From NCBI GenBank assembly GCA_902556065.1, contig CACDUV010000009.1:1-33799 (forward strand): a DNA stretch of 33,799 nt, in the 5' to 3' direction. The notes under the pieces are model-generated. The model did no database searches. It saw only the letters and a list, made by a program, of their open reading frames with translations, and was not told the origin of the DNA. Source of the DNA: an uncultured Pelagibacteraceae bacterium. GTDB taxonomy: Bacteria; Pseudomonadota; Alphaproteobacteria; Pelagibacterales; Pelagibacteraceae. How positions within the stretch are numbered: the first letter of the stretch is position 1; the number at the start of each line of letters is the position of its first letter. This document shows positions 8,774 through 18,069 of the stretch, piece by piece. Position numbers and translations under genes: made by a program.

Positions 8774-10681
8774 TTAATGAACAATTTTTGGTTTTAGACC
8801 CATAGCACCCAAAGCTGAGTCTTGGTCATCTTTTGAATCTTCATTTTCTAAAATTTTATCTTTTGGATACAAGTTTTTATTAATTATGTTCTCAATCTCT
8901 TCACCTGTTAAAGTTTCGTAAGTGATTAAAGCCTTAGCAATTTTATGTAAATCATCTATTTTTTCTGTCAAAATTTTCTTTGCTTGATTATATCCCTCAT
9001 CCACAAGCTTTCTAATCTCCTTATCAATTTTTTGAGCAACTTCCTCTGAAACTGACTGTGTTTGAGTTACCGATCTACCCAGGAAAACTTCCTCTTGATT
9101 TTCTCCATATTCAACTGGACCCATTTCTTCGCTCATACCATATTTAGTTACCATTGCTCTTGCAAGTTGAGTAGCCTGATTGATATCAGAACCGCTCCCT
9201 CCACCTGCTCCTGTAGATATGTTGTCTTTTCCAAAAATTAATTCTTCTGCAACTCTTCCACCAAAACAGACTGCTAGTCTAGCTTTTAGATATTTGATTG
9301 AATATCCATGCTTGTCTCTTTCTGGTAAATTCATAACCATTCCAAGCGCTCTTCCTCTCGGAATAATTGTAGCTTTATGAATTGGATCATAACTAGGCAA
9401 ATTAAATGAGACTAAAGCGTGACCACCTTCGTGATAAGCAGTAAGTTTTTTTTCATCCTCAGTCATAACCATCGATCTTCTTTCAGCGCCCATCATTACT
9501 TTATCTTTTGCTTCTTCAAATTCTAATAAAGTAACAATTCTTTTGTTCTTTCTAGCTGCTAATAATGCAGCTTCATTAACTAAGTTAGCTAAGTCTGCTC
9601 CAGAGAAACCAGGAGTTCCTCTTGCAATAGTTCTTAAATTAACATCCGGTGCCATCTTAATTTTTTTCACATGGACTTTTAAAATTTTTTCTCTTCCAAT
9701 TATATCTGGATTTGAAACAACTACCTGTCTGTCAAATCTTCCAGGTCTCAATAATGCAGGATCAAGTACATCAGGTCGATTTGTTGCTGCAATTATGATA
9801 ACGCCTTCATTAGTATCGAAACCATCCATTTCGACCAACAATTGGTTTAATGTTTGCTCTCTTTCATCATTACCTCCACCTAAGCCTGCACCTCTGCTTC
9901 TTCCAACTGCATCAATTTCATCTATAAATATAATACATGGAGAATTTTTTTTACCCTGTTCAAACATGTCTCTTACTCTCGATGCGCCAACACCAACAAA
10001 CATTTCAACAAAGTCCGAACCCGATATTGTAAAGAAAGGAACTCCTGCTTCACCTGCAATAGCTCTAGCTAATAAAGTTTTTCCTGTGCCTGGGGGTCCT
10101 ACAAGTAAAGCACCTCTTGGTATCTTTCCTCCAAGTCTACTAAATTTTTTAGGATCTTTTAGAAATTCCACAATTTCTTCCACTTCTTCTTTTGCCTCTT
10201 CTACTCCAGCAACATCATTGAATGTTACTTTACCTTTAAGTTCATTCATCATCTTTGCTTTTGACTTGCCAAATCCCATTGCTCCACCTTTTCCTCCTTG
10301 CATTTGTCTCATAAAGAAGATCCACACCGCAATTAATAAAAGCATTGGGAACCAAGAGAGTAGTACACCAAATAATGAAGGCATTTTTTCCTCTAATGGA
10401 GCAGCAGAAATGCTCACACCTTTATCTGATAATTTTTCTATTAAGTTGGGATCATTCGGAGAATAAGTAGAAAAAGAATTTCCATTTGAGTAAACACCTT
10501 TAATGTTGTTTCCTTGGATCTCTACCTTTAATACTTCTCCATTTTCGACAGAAGTTAAAAAATCTGAGAAAATTATTTGATTTCCCCCTCTTATGTTTGA
10601 CTGTGGATTTTTAAACATATTATAAAGACCAATAGTTAAGAAAACTATTATGGCCCACATGGCTAGATTTTTTAAATTCAT
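8774..10681 (-). CDS. ftsH: ATP-dependent zinc metalloprotease FtsH
   Basis: Membrane-anchored AAA+ protease that degrades unassembled membrane proteins and, in E. coli, RpoH and LpxC. Seen: TM1 (about residues 6-23), a periplasmic segment, TM2 (about 104-124), Walker A GPPGTGKT (195-202), Walker B IFIDE (251-255), the second region of homology ending RPGRFDR (312-318), and the zinc site HEGGH (417-421) with a downstream acidic ligand region. Length 635 aa is normal. It follows tilS by 63 bases. The plus-strand frames across it are shadows. Confidence 0.98.
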   Translation of the reverse strand: MNLKNLAMWAIIVFLTIGLYNMFKNPQSNIRGGNQIIFSDFLTSVENGEVLKVEIQGNNIKGVYSNGNSFSTYSPNDPNLIEKLSDKGVSISAAPLEEKMPSLFGVLLSWFPMLLLIAVWIFFMRQMQGGKGGAMGFGKSKAKMMNELKGKVTFNDVAGVEEAKEEVEEIVEFLKDPKKFSRLGGKIPRGALLVGPPGTGKTLLARAIAGEAGVPFFTISGSDFVEMFVGVGASRVRDMFEQGKKNSPCIIFIDEIDAVGRSRGAGLGGGNDEREQTLNQLLVEMDGFDTNEGVIIIAATNRPDVLDPALLRPGRFDRQVVVSNPDIIGREKILKVHVKKIKMAPDVNLRTIARGTPGFSGADLANLVNEAALLAARKNKRIVTLLEFEEAKDKVMMGAERRSMVMTEDEKKLTAYHEGGHALVSFNLPSYDPIHKATIIPRGRALGMVMNLPERDKHGYSIKYLKARLAVCFGGRVAEELIFGKDNISTGAGGGSGSDINQATQLARAMVTKYGMSEEMGPVEYGENQEEVFLGRSVTQTQSVSEEVAQKIDKEIRKLVDEGYNQAKKILTEKIDDLHKIAKALITYETLTGEEIENIINKNLYPKDKILENEDSKDDQDSALGAMGLKPKIVH

Positions 10682-10744
10682 AGCATTAAGATAAGAATTA
10701 TTGAGGATTAAACAAGTGACAAAATTACTAAAAATTTAACAATA

Positions 10745-11767
10745 TTAACGCTCTTTAAACACTATTACGGTTCTATTGATTTTTTTTATCACACAATTTC
10801 CCAGTGTAGATTTAAATGTAACTTCATTTTGTAGATTTTCTAGAATATTAATTATTTTTTTTCCCCTCGGTGAGAAATATTTTTTTCCAACTAAATGTAA
10901 AACTTGTGAAAAAGATCTAAACAAAACTTCTTGGGGCAAATTAAAAAATTCTTTGTTCAATACAACTTTGTTATGAGAAATAACCAAATTTTCCCTTAAG
11001 TTTTTTTCACAAAAATATTGGATTGATTGATCGACGCTTTTTAATTTTTGAATTGATAATTTGAATTTTTTTTTATCAAAACCTTCATTTTCAAGATTTT
11101 TAATTAAATTTCTTATTCTTACCCTTGTAAAACTTTCATCTTCATTTGATGGATCATCTACATATTTATTAAAAACTTTTTTAGAAATGTAGATTAAATC
11201 CTTTTTTCGAACTTGTATTAAAGGCCTTAAAATATTTACTTTATTTATAGAAGTCTTTTTATCTAGAGATACAATACCCTTTAAACCACTTCCCCTTAAT
11301 AGTCTTATAAAAAAATTTTCATAAACATCATCCTCATGATGACCAAACAGAATATGATTAATTTTAAATTTTTTAGAATGATTAATCAAAATATTATGTC
11401 TTTTTTCTCTTGCAATAGCTTGTATATTGCTTCTAGGTTTTTTTCCATTCCATCTTAAAATATGTAAATCTATAGAAAAATCCTTCAAAAGATTTTTTAC
11501 AAATAAAGCTTCTGCAGATGAATTTTTTCTTAATTTATGATCAACTAGAAAATATTTGACTTTCAAAGATTTTTTTATTGAATAAATTTTTGAAAAGAAC
11601 GCTAAGGAAAGGCTATCAGCACCTCCTGAAACGGCAACAGTAAAATTATTATTTATATTTAAATTATTTTCAAATTTATTATAGATTTTATAAATTCTTT
11701 TATCTTTTAACTTGCTTAGAAGGTTTTTATGAATCTTGCTTGACGCATTCAAATTTTTTTGATTCAT
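10745..11767 (-). CDS. tilS: tRNA(Ile)-lysidine synthetase
   Basis: N-type ATP pyrophosphatase that adds lysine to C34 of tRNA-Ile(CAU), switching it from Met to Ile decoding. Seen: the PP-loop SGGADS (residues 47-52), a GHHEDD-type helix, and RPLIQVRKKDL typical of the family. At 340 aa it is shorter than the E. coli enzyme (about 430) because the C-terminal domains are reduced, common in streamlined genomes. The start ATG lies inside the end of cpoB (41-base overlap); no alternative ATG follows for some distance, so this start is preferred. The neighbour order pal-cpoB-tilS-ftsH is typical of alphaproteobacteria. Confidence 0.93.
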   Translation of the reverse strand: MNQKNLNASSKIHKNLLSKLKDKRIYKIYNKFENNLNINNNFTVAVSGGADSLSLAFFSKIYSIKKSLKVKYFLVDHKLRKNSSAEALFVKNLLKDFSIDLHILRWNGKKPRSNIQAIAREKRHNILINHSKKFKINHILFGHHEDDVYENFFIRLLRGSGLKGIVSLDKKTSINKVNILRPLIQVRKKDLIYISKKVFNKYVDDPSNEDESFTRVRIRNLIKNLENEGFDKKKFKLSIQKLKSVDQSIQYFCEKNLRENLVISHNKVVLNKEFFNLPQEVLFRSFSQVLHLVGKKYFSPRGKKIINILENLQNEVTFKSTLGNCVIKKINRTVIVFKER

Positions 11768-12731
11768 ATTTTGCTTTTTGTATTACAGACTGATTTGCAT
11801 TTGGATATTGTAACTCAACACCATTTATCATTTTACAACCCTGGTCCTTTTCACCAATTTGAACCATTGAAACTCCAAGTTTCAATAAATTTATTGGAGC
11901 TTTCTTGCCTTTTGGATATTTTTGATAACCTTCAAGATAAGCTGAAGCCGCATCAGTATAAAGTTGTCTTATTCTAAAAGTTTCCGCATACCAATATTGA
12001 GCACTACCTGCTAATTCATCTTCAGGGTTTGATAAGACAAATTCTCTAAATGCTCTTTCAGCTGTGCTGTAATCTCCAACTTTTAAAAAGCTAGTTGCAA
12101 ATTCGTATTGTTCTTTTGGAGTTAAATCTATTGGTAAAATCTTATCTTCTGCTTGAAAAGTTTCCTCTATTATTGAAGCTGTTGTTTCAACTGATTGGAG
12201 TTGTTGGTTCTTCTCTGCGGTTTCCATGTCTTTATAAGAAATAGTGCCTAAATCTTGTGGTTGAGAACTTCCAGGAAGTATTTGTTTCTCAATTTTAGGA
12301 GCAGAACTCAATTTTTTGGTAGTATCAATGGTATTAATTGAACTCATATCATTTTCAATATCTTGAAATCTAATCTGATTATCAGATTGTAGCTTGGAAA
12401 CCCTGTTTGACAATTTGTCTAACTTAAAATTTATCTCTTCAAATTTATTTGTAAGTTCTCTAAACTGTTCTTCAACTTCTGACAATTTAAGCAGGTGCCT
12501 AGTCAAGACATCTTCAGAGTTATTATCAAGATTTGAAACTGTTTGATTATTTGAATTTCCCTCAATTTCAATTGAACCAGAGTAAACTGCCCTTTCAAGA
12601 GTTTTTAAATCTTTTTTAATTAAGTCTAAAATTTCATAAATATTATGATTATCTGCATATGCATTTCCGTGGAAAGATATGTTTATTAATAAAAATAATT
12701 TAAAGAAACTTGATCTAAACAATGATCTCAT
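11727..12731 (-). CDS. cpoB: Tol-Pal system periplasmic protein CpoB (YbgF)
   Basis: Periplasmic coordinator of Tol-Pal with peptidoglycan synthesis. Seen: a signal peptide (about 1-26, hydrophobic core then NAYA before DN), an N-terminal coiled-coil region (about residues 70-130, LSEVEEQFRELTNKFEE and following heptads), a low-complexity linker, and a C-terminal TPR region (about 208-330) including LSNPEDELAGSAQYWYAE, the YbgF signature. Length 334 aa. It lies downstream of pal but behind a strong hairpin terminator, so it may have its own promoter or depend on readthrough. It overlaps tilS by 41 bases. Confidence 0.92.
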   Translation of the reverse strand: MRSLFRSSFFKLFLLINISFHGNAYADNHNIYEILDLIKKDLKTLERAVYSGSIEIEGNSNNQTVSNLDNNSEDVLTRHLLKLSEVEEQFRELTNKFEEINFKLDKLSNRVSKLQSDNQIRFQDIENDMSSINTIDTTKKLSSAPKIEKQILPGSSQPQDLGTISYKDMETAEKNQQLQSVETTASIIEETFQAEDKILPIDLTPKEQYEFATSFLKVGDYSTAERAFREFVLSNPEDELAGSAQYWYAETFRIRQLYTDAASAYLEGYQKYPKGKKAPINLLKLGVSMVQIGEKDQGCKMINGVELQYPNANQSVIQKAKYESKKFECVKQDS

Positions 12732-12760
12732 TAATTTTTTATAAGACTATAAAACGGCAA

Positions 12761-12807
12761 AAAAAAGACCCTTAATTTATATTTATATATAAATTTTGGG
12801 TCTTTTT
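12761..12807 (-). terminator. Rho-independent terminator after pal
   Basis: A hairpin in the pal-cpoB gap. The outer stem AAAAAGACCC/GGGTCTTTTT (12762-12771 with 12798-12807) continues, after a 2-base mismatch, into an inner A/T stem AATTTAT/ATAAATT with a loop of about 8 nt. A U-tract follows on the minus strand, ten bases past the pal stop. Because the stem ends in A-runs and T-runs, it would also work on the plus strand. It separates pal from cpoB. Confidence 0.75.
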
Positions 12808-12817
12808 AAAATAATTT

Positions 12818-13372
12818 TTAGTTAGCTTTAACAGTTACTGATCTTCTGTTTTTTGACCAAGCTAAAGGCGTTGATCCTGAGTCAACAGGTCTTTCTTTAC
12901 CATAGCTGATAACTGTTATTCTGTCTGAGGAAACTCCATAAGTCATAAGATAATCTTTAGCAGCATTAGCTCTTCTCTCACCTAGAGCCAAGTTATATTC
13001 TCTTGTTCCTCTTTCGTCAGCATGACCTTCTAATACAACCGTAATATTAGAATTTTCTCTTAACCATGCAGCTTGTGCTCTTAAAGTTTCTCTTGATGCA
13101 GTTGTTAAAATTGACTCATTAGTTGCAAAGAACACTCTATCAGCCACACCATCAGCTAAATATTTTACGCTATCAGTTCCAACGTAAACATCACCTTGCA
13201 TTTGACCTGCAATTTTCTCAATTTTTGTTACTTCCTCTTTTTTAGTTTCTTCTTTAGGCGCAGCTGGTGTCTCTTTGTCAACAGCTACCTCTTTTTTTGT
13301 TGCACAGGCTGTTAAAATTATTCCTGCAGAAATAATTAATAGTGCATTTTTGAAAATTTTGTTTAATCTCAT
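12818..13372 (-). CDS. pal: Peptidoglycan-associated lipoprotein Pal
   Basis: Outer-membrane lipoprotein that binds peptidoglycan and the TolB propeller. Seen: a lipoprotein signal peptide with lipobox LTAC (Cys23 is the acylation site), a Lys/Glu/Pro-rich tether, and an OmpA-like domain (about residues 75-184) containing LEGHADERGTREYNLALG and the RRANA helix with diaminopimelate-binding Asp and Arg. Length 184 aa is normal. A strong Shine-Dalgarno AAGGAG (13380-13385) lies 7 bases before the ATG, better than most genes here, and the 106-base gap to tolB leaves room for its own promoter. Confidence 0.96.
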   Translation of the reverse strand: MRLNKIFKNALLIISAGIILTACATKKEVAVDKETPAAPKEETKKEEVTKIEKIAGQMQGDVYVGTDSVKYLADGVADRVFFATNESILTTASRETLRAQAAWLRENSNITVVLEGHADERGTREYNLALGERRANAAKDYLMTYGVSSDRITVISYGKERPVDSGSTPLAWSKNRRSVTVKAN

Positions 13373-13456
13373 TAATTTGCTCCTTGCTGCTTATTTCAAA
13401 TTCTAAGTTATTCACAACTAAATAGATGTTTCAAGGCAAAAAATCAAGAAATTTCA

Positions 13457-13477
13457 ACATATTCAAATATAATATGT
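13457..13477 (-). other. Small inverted repeat just after tolB
   Basis: ACATATT (13457-13463) and AATATGT (13471-13477) form a 7-bp A/T stem with a 7-nt loop, one base past the tolB stop codon. T-rich sequence follows on the minus strand. It could be a weak terminator or an mRNA 3' stabiliser. Low GC makes this uncertain. Confidence 0.25.
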
Positions 13478-13478
13478 G

Positions 13479-14819
13479 TTAATTACTTAACAAAGACGAC
13501 CAAGATGGGTCAGATGCGTCTGTCACTGTTTTTATTAATCTTTCATTATAACCAGTTAAATCAATAGACCATAATTTTGCTGAAAAACCTTCACCCTTAG
13601 AGTTAGTTTTAGTTTCTCTATAAAATATTAAAACTCTTCCATTGGGTGACCATGATGGGGCCTCTTGATAATAATTTTCTGTTAACAATCTTTCACCAGT
13701 ACCATCAATTCGCATCACTCCAATATAAAATTTTCCTTTATGCAATTTTGTAAATGCTATTAAATCACCTCTAGGAGACCAAACAGGTGTTCCATATAAA
13801 CCATTCCCAAAAGAAATTCTTTTTACATCGCTACCATCATTTTTCATTACGTAAATTTGTTGGTAACCACTTCTATCAGAATTAAAAGTTATATATTTAC
13901 CATCTGGAGAATAAGAAGGTGATGTATCGATTGATGGGTGATTTGTTATTCTTTCTACCAAACGAGTTTCTAAATTCATTGTATAAATATCTGACTTACC
14001 ATCTTTTGCAAAACTCATAATTATTTTTTTTCCATCAGGGGAAAATCTAGGAGCAAATGTCATACCAGGAAAATCTCCAACAACTTCTTGTGTCCCTGTT
14101 TCAATATCTAAAAGATAAACTCGCGGCATATTTTTAAAATAAGATAAATACGTAACCATTTGACTTGCGGGGTTAAATCTTGGGGTTAGAACTAGTTCAT
14201 TTCCTAAAGTTAGAAATTTATTATTAGCACCATCTTGATCCATGATCGCTAATTTTTTTATTCTTTGTGTTTTTGGACCCTCTTCAGCAACATAAATTAT
14301 TCTAGTATCAAAATATCCCTTTTCACCTGTTAATCTCTCATAAACTTTATCTGAAATTATATGACCAACTCTTCTCCAATTTGTAGGCACAGTTGTAAAT
14401 GCTAAAGCCATCATCTCTTTTGCAGCAAGTACATCCCAAAGTCTAAACTCAACTCTTAATTTATCATTAATAAAATTTACTTTACCTGTGATAAGTGCTT
14501 GGGCTTTAATTAAATTCCAATCCTCAAATCTCGGTTTCAAATTCGCTATATCTGGAGCTTGCAAAAATGCTTTTTTGTCTAAAGGATTAAATAAACCTGA
14601 AGTTCTTAAATTGTTTTCTACAATTAGTGATATTTCTGATCCAATATTTTCTTTATCTAAAATTTGTTCAAAATTCTTTCTAGATGTTTCATCTATTGAC
14701 AATGGTGAGACAGCAAGCGGTAGTGGATTTAAGTTTCCTCTTGTAATATCCACTTCAATTAAAGCTAAAGCTTTTATTGGAATAATAATAAAAATAAAAA
14801 TTATAAATTTTTTAATCAT
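13479..14819 (-). CDS. tolB: Tol-Pal system translocation protein TolB
   Basis: Periplasmic beta-propeller that cycles between Pal and TolA. Seen: a signal peptide (about 1-19, ending ALA), an N-terminal domain (about 20-165), then repeated propeller blades of the type [36 protein letters not shown] and [10 protein letters not shown], the TolB WD40-like (PD40) signature. Length 446 aa is normal. It starts 12 bases after the tolA stop, in the order tolQ-R-A-B. The AT-rich small plus-strand frames opposite it are shadows. Confidence 0.96.
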   Translation of the reverse strand: MIKKFIIFIFIIIPIKALALIEVDITRGNLNPLPLAVSPLSIDETSRKNFEQILDKENIGSEISLIVENNLRTSGLFNPLDKKAFLQAPDIANLKPRFEDWNLIKAQALITGKVNFINDKLRVEFRLWDVLAAKEMMALAFTTVPTNWRRVGHIISDKVYERLTGEKGYFDTRIIYVAEEGPKTQRIKKLAIMDQDGANNKFLTLGNELVLTPRFNPASQMVTYLSYFKNMPRVYLLDIETGTQEVVGDFPGMTFAPRFSPDGKKIIMSFAKDGKSDIYTMNLETRLVERITNHPSIDTSPSYSPDGKYITFNSDRSGYQQIYVMKNDGSDVKRISFGNGLYGTPVWSPRGDLIAFTKLHKGKFYIGVMRIDGTGERLLTENYYQEAPSWSPNGRVLIFYRETKTNSKGEGFSAKLWSIDLTGYNERLIKTVTDASDPSWSSLLSN

Positions 14820-14831
14820 AAAATTTTTATT

Positions 14832-15695
14832 CTACCCTCCTAACATCTCCCTTGCATCAAAATTTAATTGTAATTCTTTCCATCTTTCGTAACCAGAACT
14901 TGGAACCCTTAAAGGTTGACATAATCTTACTGCTCTCAAAGCACTTTCTGCTAAAACCTTATAAAATCCTTGACCAGGTTTGTTCATTCTAGCATGATCT
15001 AGAATCTCTGTTTTTGTTACAGACCCATCCGGATTGAGATTAAGTTTTATTCTGACTAGTAGATTTTCATCATATGGCAAACCTAAAGGAATACTCCAAC
15101 AACCAAATATTTGTGCCTTTAAAGCATCTTCCTCACTCAACGTAAGTTTAGAATTTTCAATATTTCTTACCTGATCTTGAGTAACATCATTATTTATTTT
15201 TACTGTTTCTGCTGTTTCCTCTTTTGATTTATCGATTAATGCAGCGATGTTATTTGGATCAAATAAGTCTTTTTTTTCAAACTCAGATACTTGCTTAACT
15301 TCATTTTCTACTTTTTCTGGATTTTGTTTTTTTTCTTCTTTAGTTTTTATTTTCTTAACCTGTTTTTCTGGCAGTGGTACAGCTTCAGGATTTTGTTTTT
15401 CTATCTTTTTGTTTTTTTTTTCTGAGACAACTGTCTTAGTTTTAGTCTTTTTTACCTTTTTGGGAGGAGCTTGTTCAGAAACAAGTTTTTTTTCTTTTTC
15501 TTTTACTTTTTCAATAATTTTTTTTGCTTTTGGAGCGAAAGGAATATTTGTTTCCTCAGTTATTTGAATTAATTCTACTGATACTATAGGTGGAAGATCT
15601 ATTGGTTTTTTGGAAAGAAAAGGCAAACTTAAGGCTGTAAGTACAACTAAAGATACATGTAAAGCAGAAGATATTACTATACTACTACTCTTCAC
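14832..15695 (-). CDS. tolA: TolA-type energy transducer
   Basis: Links the TolQR motor to TolB-Pal. Seen: a short N-terminus with one TM helix (about residues 6-27) carrying an SxxH-like SALH (Ser10-His13) expected to contact TolQ, a Lys/Glu/Pro-rich periplasmic spacer (about 55-140), and a C-terminal TonB/TolA-like domain (about 190-285) with the line LNLNPDGSVTKTEIL and two cysteines (199 and 259) that could form a disulfide. At 287 aa it is shorter than E. coli TolA (421), mainly in the spacer. Context between tolR and tolB supports the name over TonB. Confidence 0.9.
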   Translation of the reverse strand: MKSSSIVISSALHVSLVVLTALSLPFLSKKPIDLPPIVSVELIQITEETNIPFAPKAKKIIEKVKEKEKKLVSEQAPPKKVKKTKTKTVVSEKKNKKIEKQNPEAVPLPEKQVKKIKTKEEKKQNPEKVENEVKQVSEFEKKDLFDPNNIAALIDKSKEETAETVKINNDVTQDQVRNIENSKLTLSEEDALKAQIFGCWSIPLGLPYDENLLVRIKLNLNPDGSVTKTEILDHARMNKPGQGFYKVLAESALRAVRLCQPLRVPSSGYERWKELQLNFDAREMLGG

Positions 15696-15700
15696 TATTA

Positions 15701-16117
15701 TTACCTTTGTTTAAGAGGCTCAGAGATCAATGCAACCTTTGTGAAACCAGACCCAGATAATAACCCCATTATCTCTAGAACTCTTCCATAGTTTATAGTT
15801 TTATCACCTCTTACGTAAATTCTTGTGTCGGTTCTATTTTTTGAAACAGCTAAAACTTTAGCAATTATATTGTCATACTCAACTTTTGACTCTTGAATAA
15901 AAATTTCACCTTTAGCATTTATTGAGAGAGTTAAAGGTTCTGTTTCCTCAGGCAAAGAATCCGCAGAACTCTCCGGTAAATCAACTTGAACACCAACTGT
16001 TAAAAGGGGTGCTGTAACCATAAAAATAATTAATAACACTAACATCACGTCAACAAAAGGAGTAACATTAATCTCACTCATTGGTTCCTTTGATGAGCGA
16101 TTTAATTTAAAAGCCAT
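15701..16117 (-). CDS. tolR: TolR, ExbD-family proton-channel subunit
   Basis: Inner-membrane stator protein of the Tol motor. Seen: a basic cytoplasmic N-terminus, then INVTPFVDVMLVLLIIFMV with the family's essential membrane aspartate at position 23 (same number as in E. coli TolR), and a periplasmic domain ending with a KVALISEP-type strand. Length 138 aa is normal. It lies immediately after tolQ with no gap and 5 bases before tolA. Confidence 0.96.
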   Translation of the reverse strand: MAFKLNRSSKEPMSEINVTPFVDVMLVLLIIFMVTAPLLTVGVQVDLPESSADSLPEETEPLTLSINAKGEIFIQESKVEYDNIIAKVLAVSKNRTDTRIYVRGDKTINYGRVLEIMGLLSGSGFTKVALISEPLKQR

Positions 16118-16798
16118 TTAAATTATTGTTAAAAATCTTTTTGAAAAATTCTCTAATTTTTCTGAATATTTTTTTGCGTCTGTATTAAATTTATTATAAG
16201 CAACTACAGCAGGTATGGCTGCTAACAGTCCTAATGCAGTTGCAAATAATGCTTCGGCTATACCAGGTGCAACTATTGCAAGACTAGTATTTCTTGAAAT
16301 TGCAATTGACTGAAAAGAATTCATAATACCCCAAACTGTTCCAAACAATCCAATAAAAGGTGCCGTTGAACCAACAGTTGCTAAAAATGTAAATCCCTTT
16401 TCAATTTTTGACATTTCTTTTTCTATTCCCCCCTCAAGGAAGGCTGACATTCTTTCGCTCAAATTTGATTTAGATTTTTTCTTTAGTAAGTTTTCCATAG
16501 CATTTTGGAATACTAAAGACATTGGATCTTCTAACTTACTTGGTAAACTATTATAAAAATTTTCAGCAGATTTGGAGTTCCAAAATTTTTCCTCAAATTC
16601 CTCTGAAGATTTGTTTATTTTTTTAAATAGTCTATATTTTTCTATAATCACCGCCCATGAATATACTGAGCAAATTATAAGGCTAATCATTACTGCTTTA
16701 ACAACTATATCTGCTTTTAAAAATAAACTTAAAAGTGAAAAATCTGTATTTGTGCCTAGGTCTAGTGCTTTTGCGGCTATGTCTGCTTCCATAATCAC
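16118..16798 (-). CDS. tolQ: TolQ, ExbB/MotA-family proton-channel subunit
   Basis: Three-helix inner-membrane protein that forms the proton channel with TolR. Seen: TM1 (about residues 30-50), a cytoplasmic region, then TM2 in the GSTAPFIGLFGTVWGIM segment and TM3 in AEALFATALGLLAAIPAVVAYN, both family signatures. Length 226 aa. The first codon given is GTG at 16798; an ATG two codons later (16792, giving MEADIAAK) is an equally plausible start. In most alphaproteobacteria ruvB and a ybgC thioesterase gene precede tolQ; here neither is present. Confidence 0.95.
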   Translation of the reverse strand: MIMEADIAAKALDLGTNTDFSLLSLFLKADIVVKAVMISLIICSVYSWAVIIEKYRLFKKINKSSEEFEEKFWNSKSAENFYNSLPSKLEDPMSLVFQNAMENLLKKKSKSNLSERMSAFLEGGIEKEMSKIEKGFTFLATVGSTAPFIGLFGTVWGIMNSFQSIAISRNTSLAIVAPGIAEALFATALGLLAAIPAVVAYNKFNTDAKKYSEKLENFSKRFLTII

Positions 16799-16845
16799 TC
16801 ATCACACTTAATTGTGTCATGAATTTGACTATATAAATTTAAAGA

Positions 16846-17340
16846 TTAGTCGTTTTTGTATGTTTCATGAAAATAACTAGCTATAAGAATTGCATCAGCT
16901 TTATTTGAGTCTTTTTTTTTGGATAAATTTGAGGAAAAATAAGGAAATATTTCAATAGCCCTTGTCCTACTGGCATCTTTTTCAGAATTAATTAAATTAA
17001 AATATTTTTTCCACTTTGCCGGTCTGACAAAGTAAATTGGCAACTGCATTGCACTACAAATACCTTTTAAAATTCCAAAAGATTGACCAAAATTAAACAT
17101 ACTAGTTACCCCTTGTCCTGGCATAGCCGAAACTTGTTCTATGACCACTTTAATATTTTTTTTTTCATATGTTTTTATTCTTAAAGAAATTTCATTAAAT
17201 ATTTGAGATCCATTAACTTGTTTTTTATTTTTTTTTCCTTCTGTCATTGTTGGCATCTCAAGGACATCTTTGATTATTCCATCTTCTAAAAAACATATAG
17301 ATCCAGAAATTCCTGGATCAATTCCAATTATTAACATCAA
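16846..17340 (-). CDS. Divergent RuvC-like Holliday junction resolvase
   Basis: RNase H-fold nuclease of the RuvC superfamily, expected to cut four-way DNA junctions as a dimer. Seen: IIGIDPGISGS with Asp8 (Asp7 if the second Met is used), VVIEQVSAMPGQG with Glu68, and KADAILIA with Asp149 as the C-terminal metal ligand. The canonical RuvC partner Asp three residues earlier is Asn146 here, with Asp144 nearby as a possible substitute. The block QGVTSMFNFGQSFGILKGI and the following VRPAKWKK are typical of phage- and plasmid-type RuvC-like proteins as I recall them. It overlaps yebC by 4 bases, the position of canonical ruvC, yet ruvA and ruvB are missing next to it. Confidence 0.75.
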   Translation of the reverse strand: MMLIIGIDPGISGSICFLEDGIIKDVLEMPTMTEGKKNKKQVNGSQIFNEISLRIKTYEKKNIKVVIEQVSAMPGQGVTSMFNFGQSFGILKGICSAMQLPIYFVRPAKWKKYFNLINSEKDASRTRAIEIFPYFSSNLSKKKDSNKADAILIASYFHETYKND

Positions 17341-18062
17341 ATATTTCCCAAATTTAAGTTTGAAAAAACATTCTGAACATCATCATCATCTTCTAGATTT
17401 TCTAAAAATTCTATTACACTTTCTTTTTCATCATTTTGAATATTAACACTGTTAATAGGCACCCACTCAATCTCAGTGGAAATAAAGTTCGCAATTGTAT
17501 TTTCTAAATTTTTTTTAACATTATATATTTCATTTGAAACACATTGAACTTCATGAAATTCCCCGTGAGAAATACAGTCTTCTGCACCAGCGTCTATAGC
17601 TAATTCAAAGATTTTATCCTCTGATATTTCATTTTTATCAATCTTTATAATCCCAAGTTGTTTAAAATTGTGAGATGCTGATCCTTGAGTACCTAGACTT
17701 CCACCAGATTTTTGAAAAATAGTTCTCACATTGGAAGCTGTTCTATTTTTATTATCAGTTAAAGTTTCAACAATTACAGCAATTTTGTTTGGTCCAAATC
17801 CTTCATATCTCAAATTTTCAAAATTTGCTCCTGATGCAGCAGTAGATTTATCTATTGCCCTCTCTATATTATCTTTTGGCATGTTTGCTGATCTAGCAGC
17901 TTGTACTGCTGATCTTAATCTTGGGTTCATTGCAGGATCTTTATCTCCAAGCTTTGCGGCTACTGTAATTTCTTTTGACAACTTTGAGAAAATTTTGGAA
18001 CGTTGCTTGTCAGCTTTTCCTTTTTTATGTTTAATACCTGCCCAATGTGAATGACCCGCCAT
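17337..18062 (-). CDS. yebC: YebC/PmpR family DNA-binding regulatory or translation protein
   Basis: YebC/TACO1 family, described as a transcription regulator in some bacteria and as a translation factor aiding proline-rich synthesis in others. Seen: the N-terminal signature AGHSHWAGIKHKKGKADKQR, the AKLGDKDPAMNPRLRSAV segment, and DNKNRTASNVRTIFQKSGG in the middle. Length 241 aa is normal. The gene is followed, with a 4-base overlap, by the ruvC-like gene, preserving the yebC-ruvC pairing known in many bacteria. Confidence 0.94.
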   Translation of the reverse strand: MAGHSHWAGIKHKKGKADKQRSKIFSKLSKEITVAAKLGDKDPAMNPRLRSAVQAARSANMPKDNIERAIDKSTAASGANFENLRYEGFGPNKIAVIVETLTDNKNRTASNVRTIFQKSGGSLGTQGSASHNFKQLGIIKIDKNEISEDKIFELAIDAGAEDCISHGEFHEVQCVSNEIYNVKKNLENTIANFISTEIEWVPINSVNIQNDEKESVIEFLENLEDDDDVQNVFSNLNLGNI

Positions 18063-18069
18063 ATCTAAA

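Noticed and set aside
9543-10466. Long plus-strand frame (307 codons) opposite ftsH
   Set aside because: Lies wholly antisense to the highly conserved AAA+ region of ftsH; its composition (Pro/Ser/Ala rich) is the mirror of Gly/Arg/Glu codons, with no family signature.
14488-15567. Plus-strand frames opposite tolB and tolA (14488-14892, 15247-15567)
   Set aside because: Phe/Ser-rich shadows of Lys/Glu-rich minus-strand coding; no start context or family match.
16799-16845. Dyad ACACTTAATTGTGT upstream of tolQ as an operator
   Set aside because: Only the outer four bases pair; the centre is not symmetric, which is expected by chance in such AT-rich DNA.
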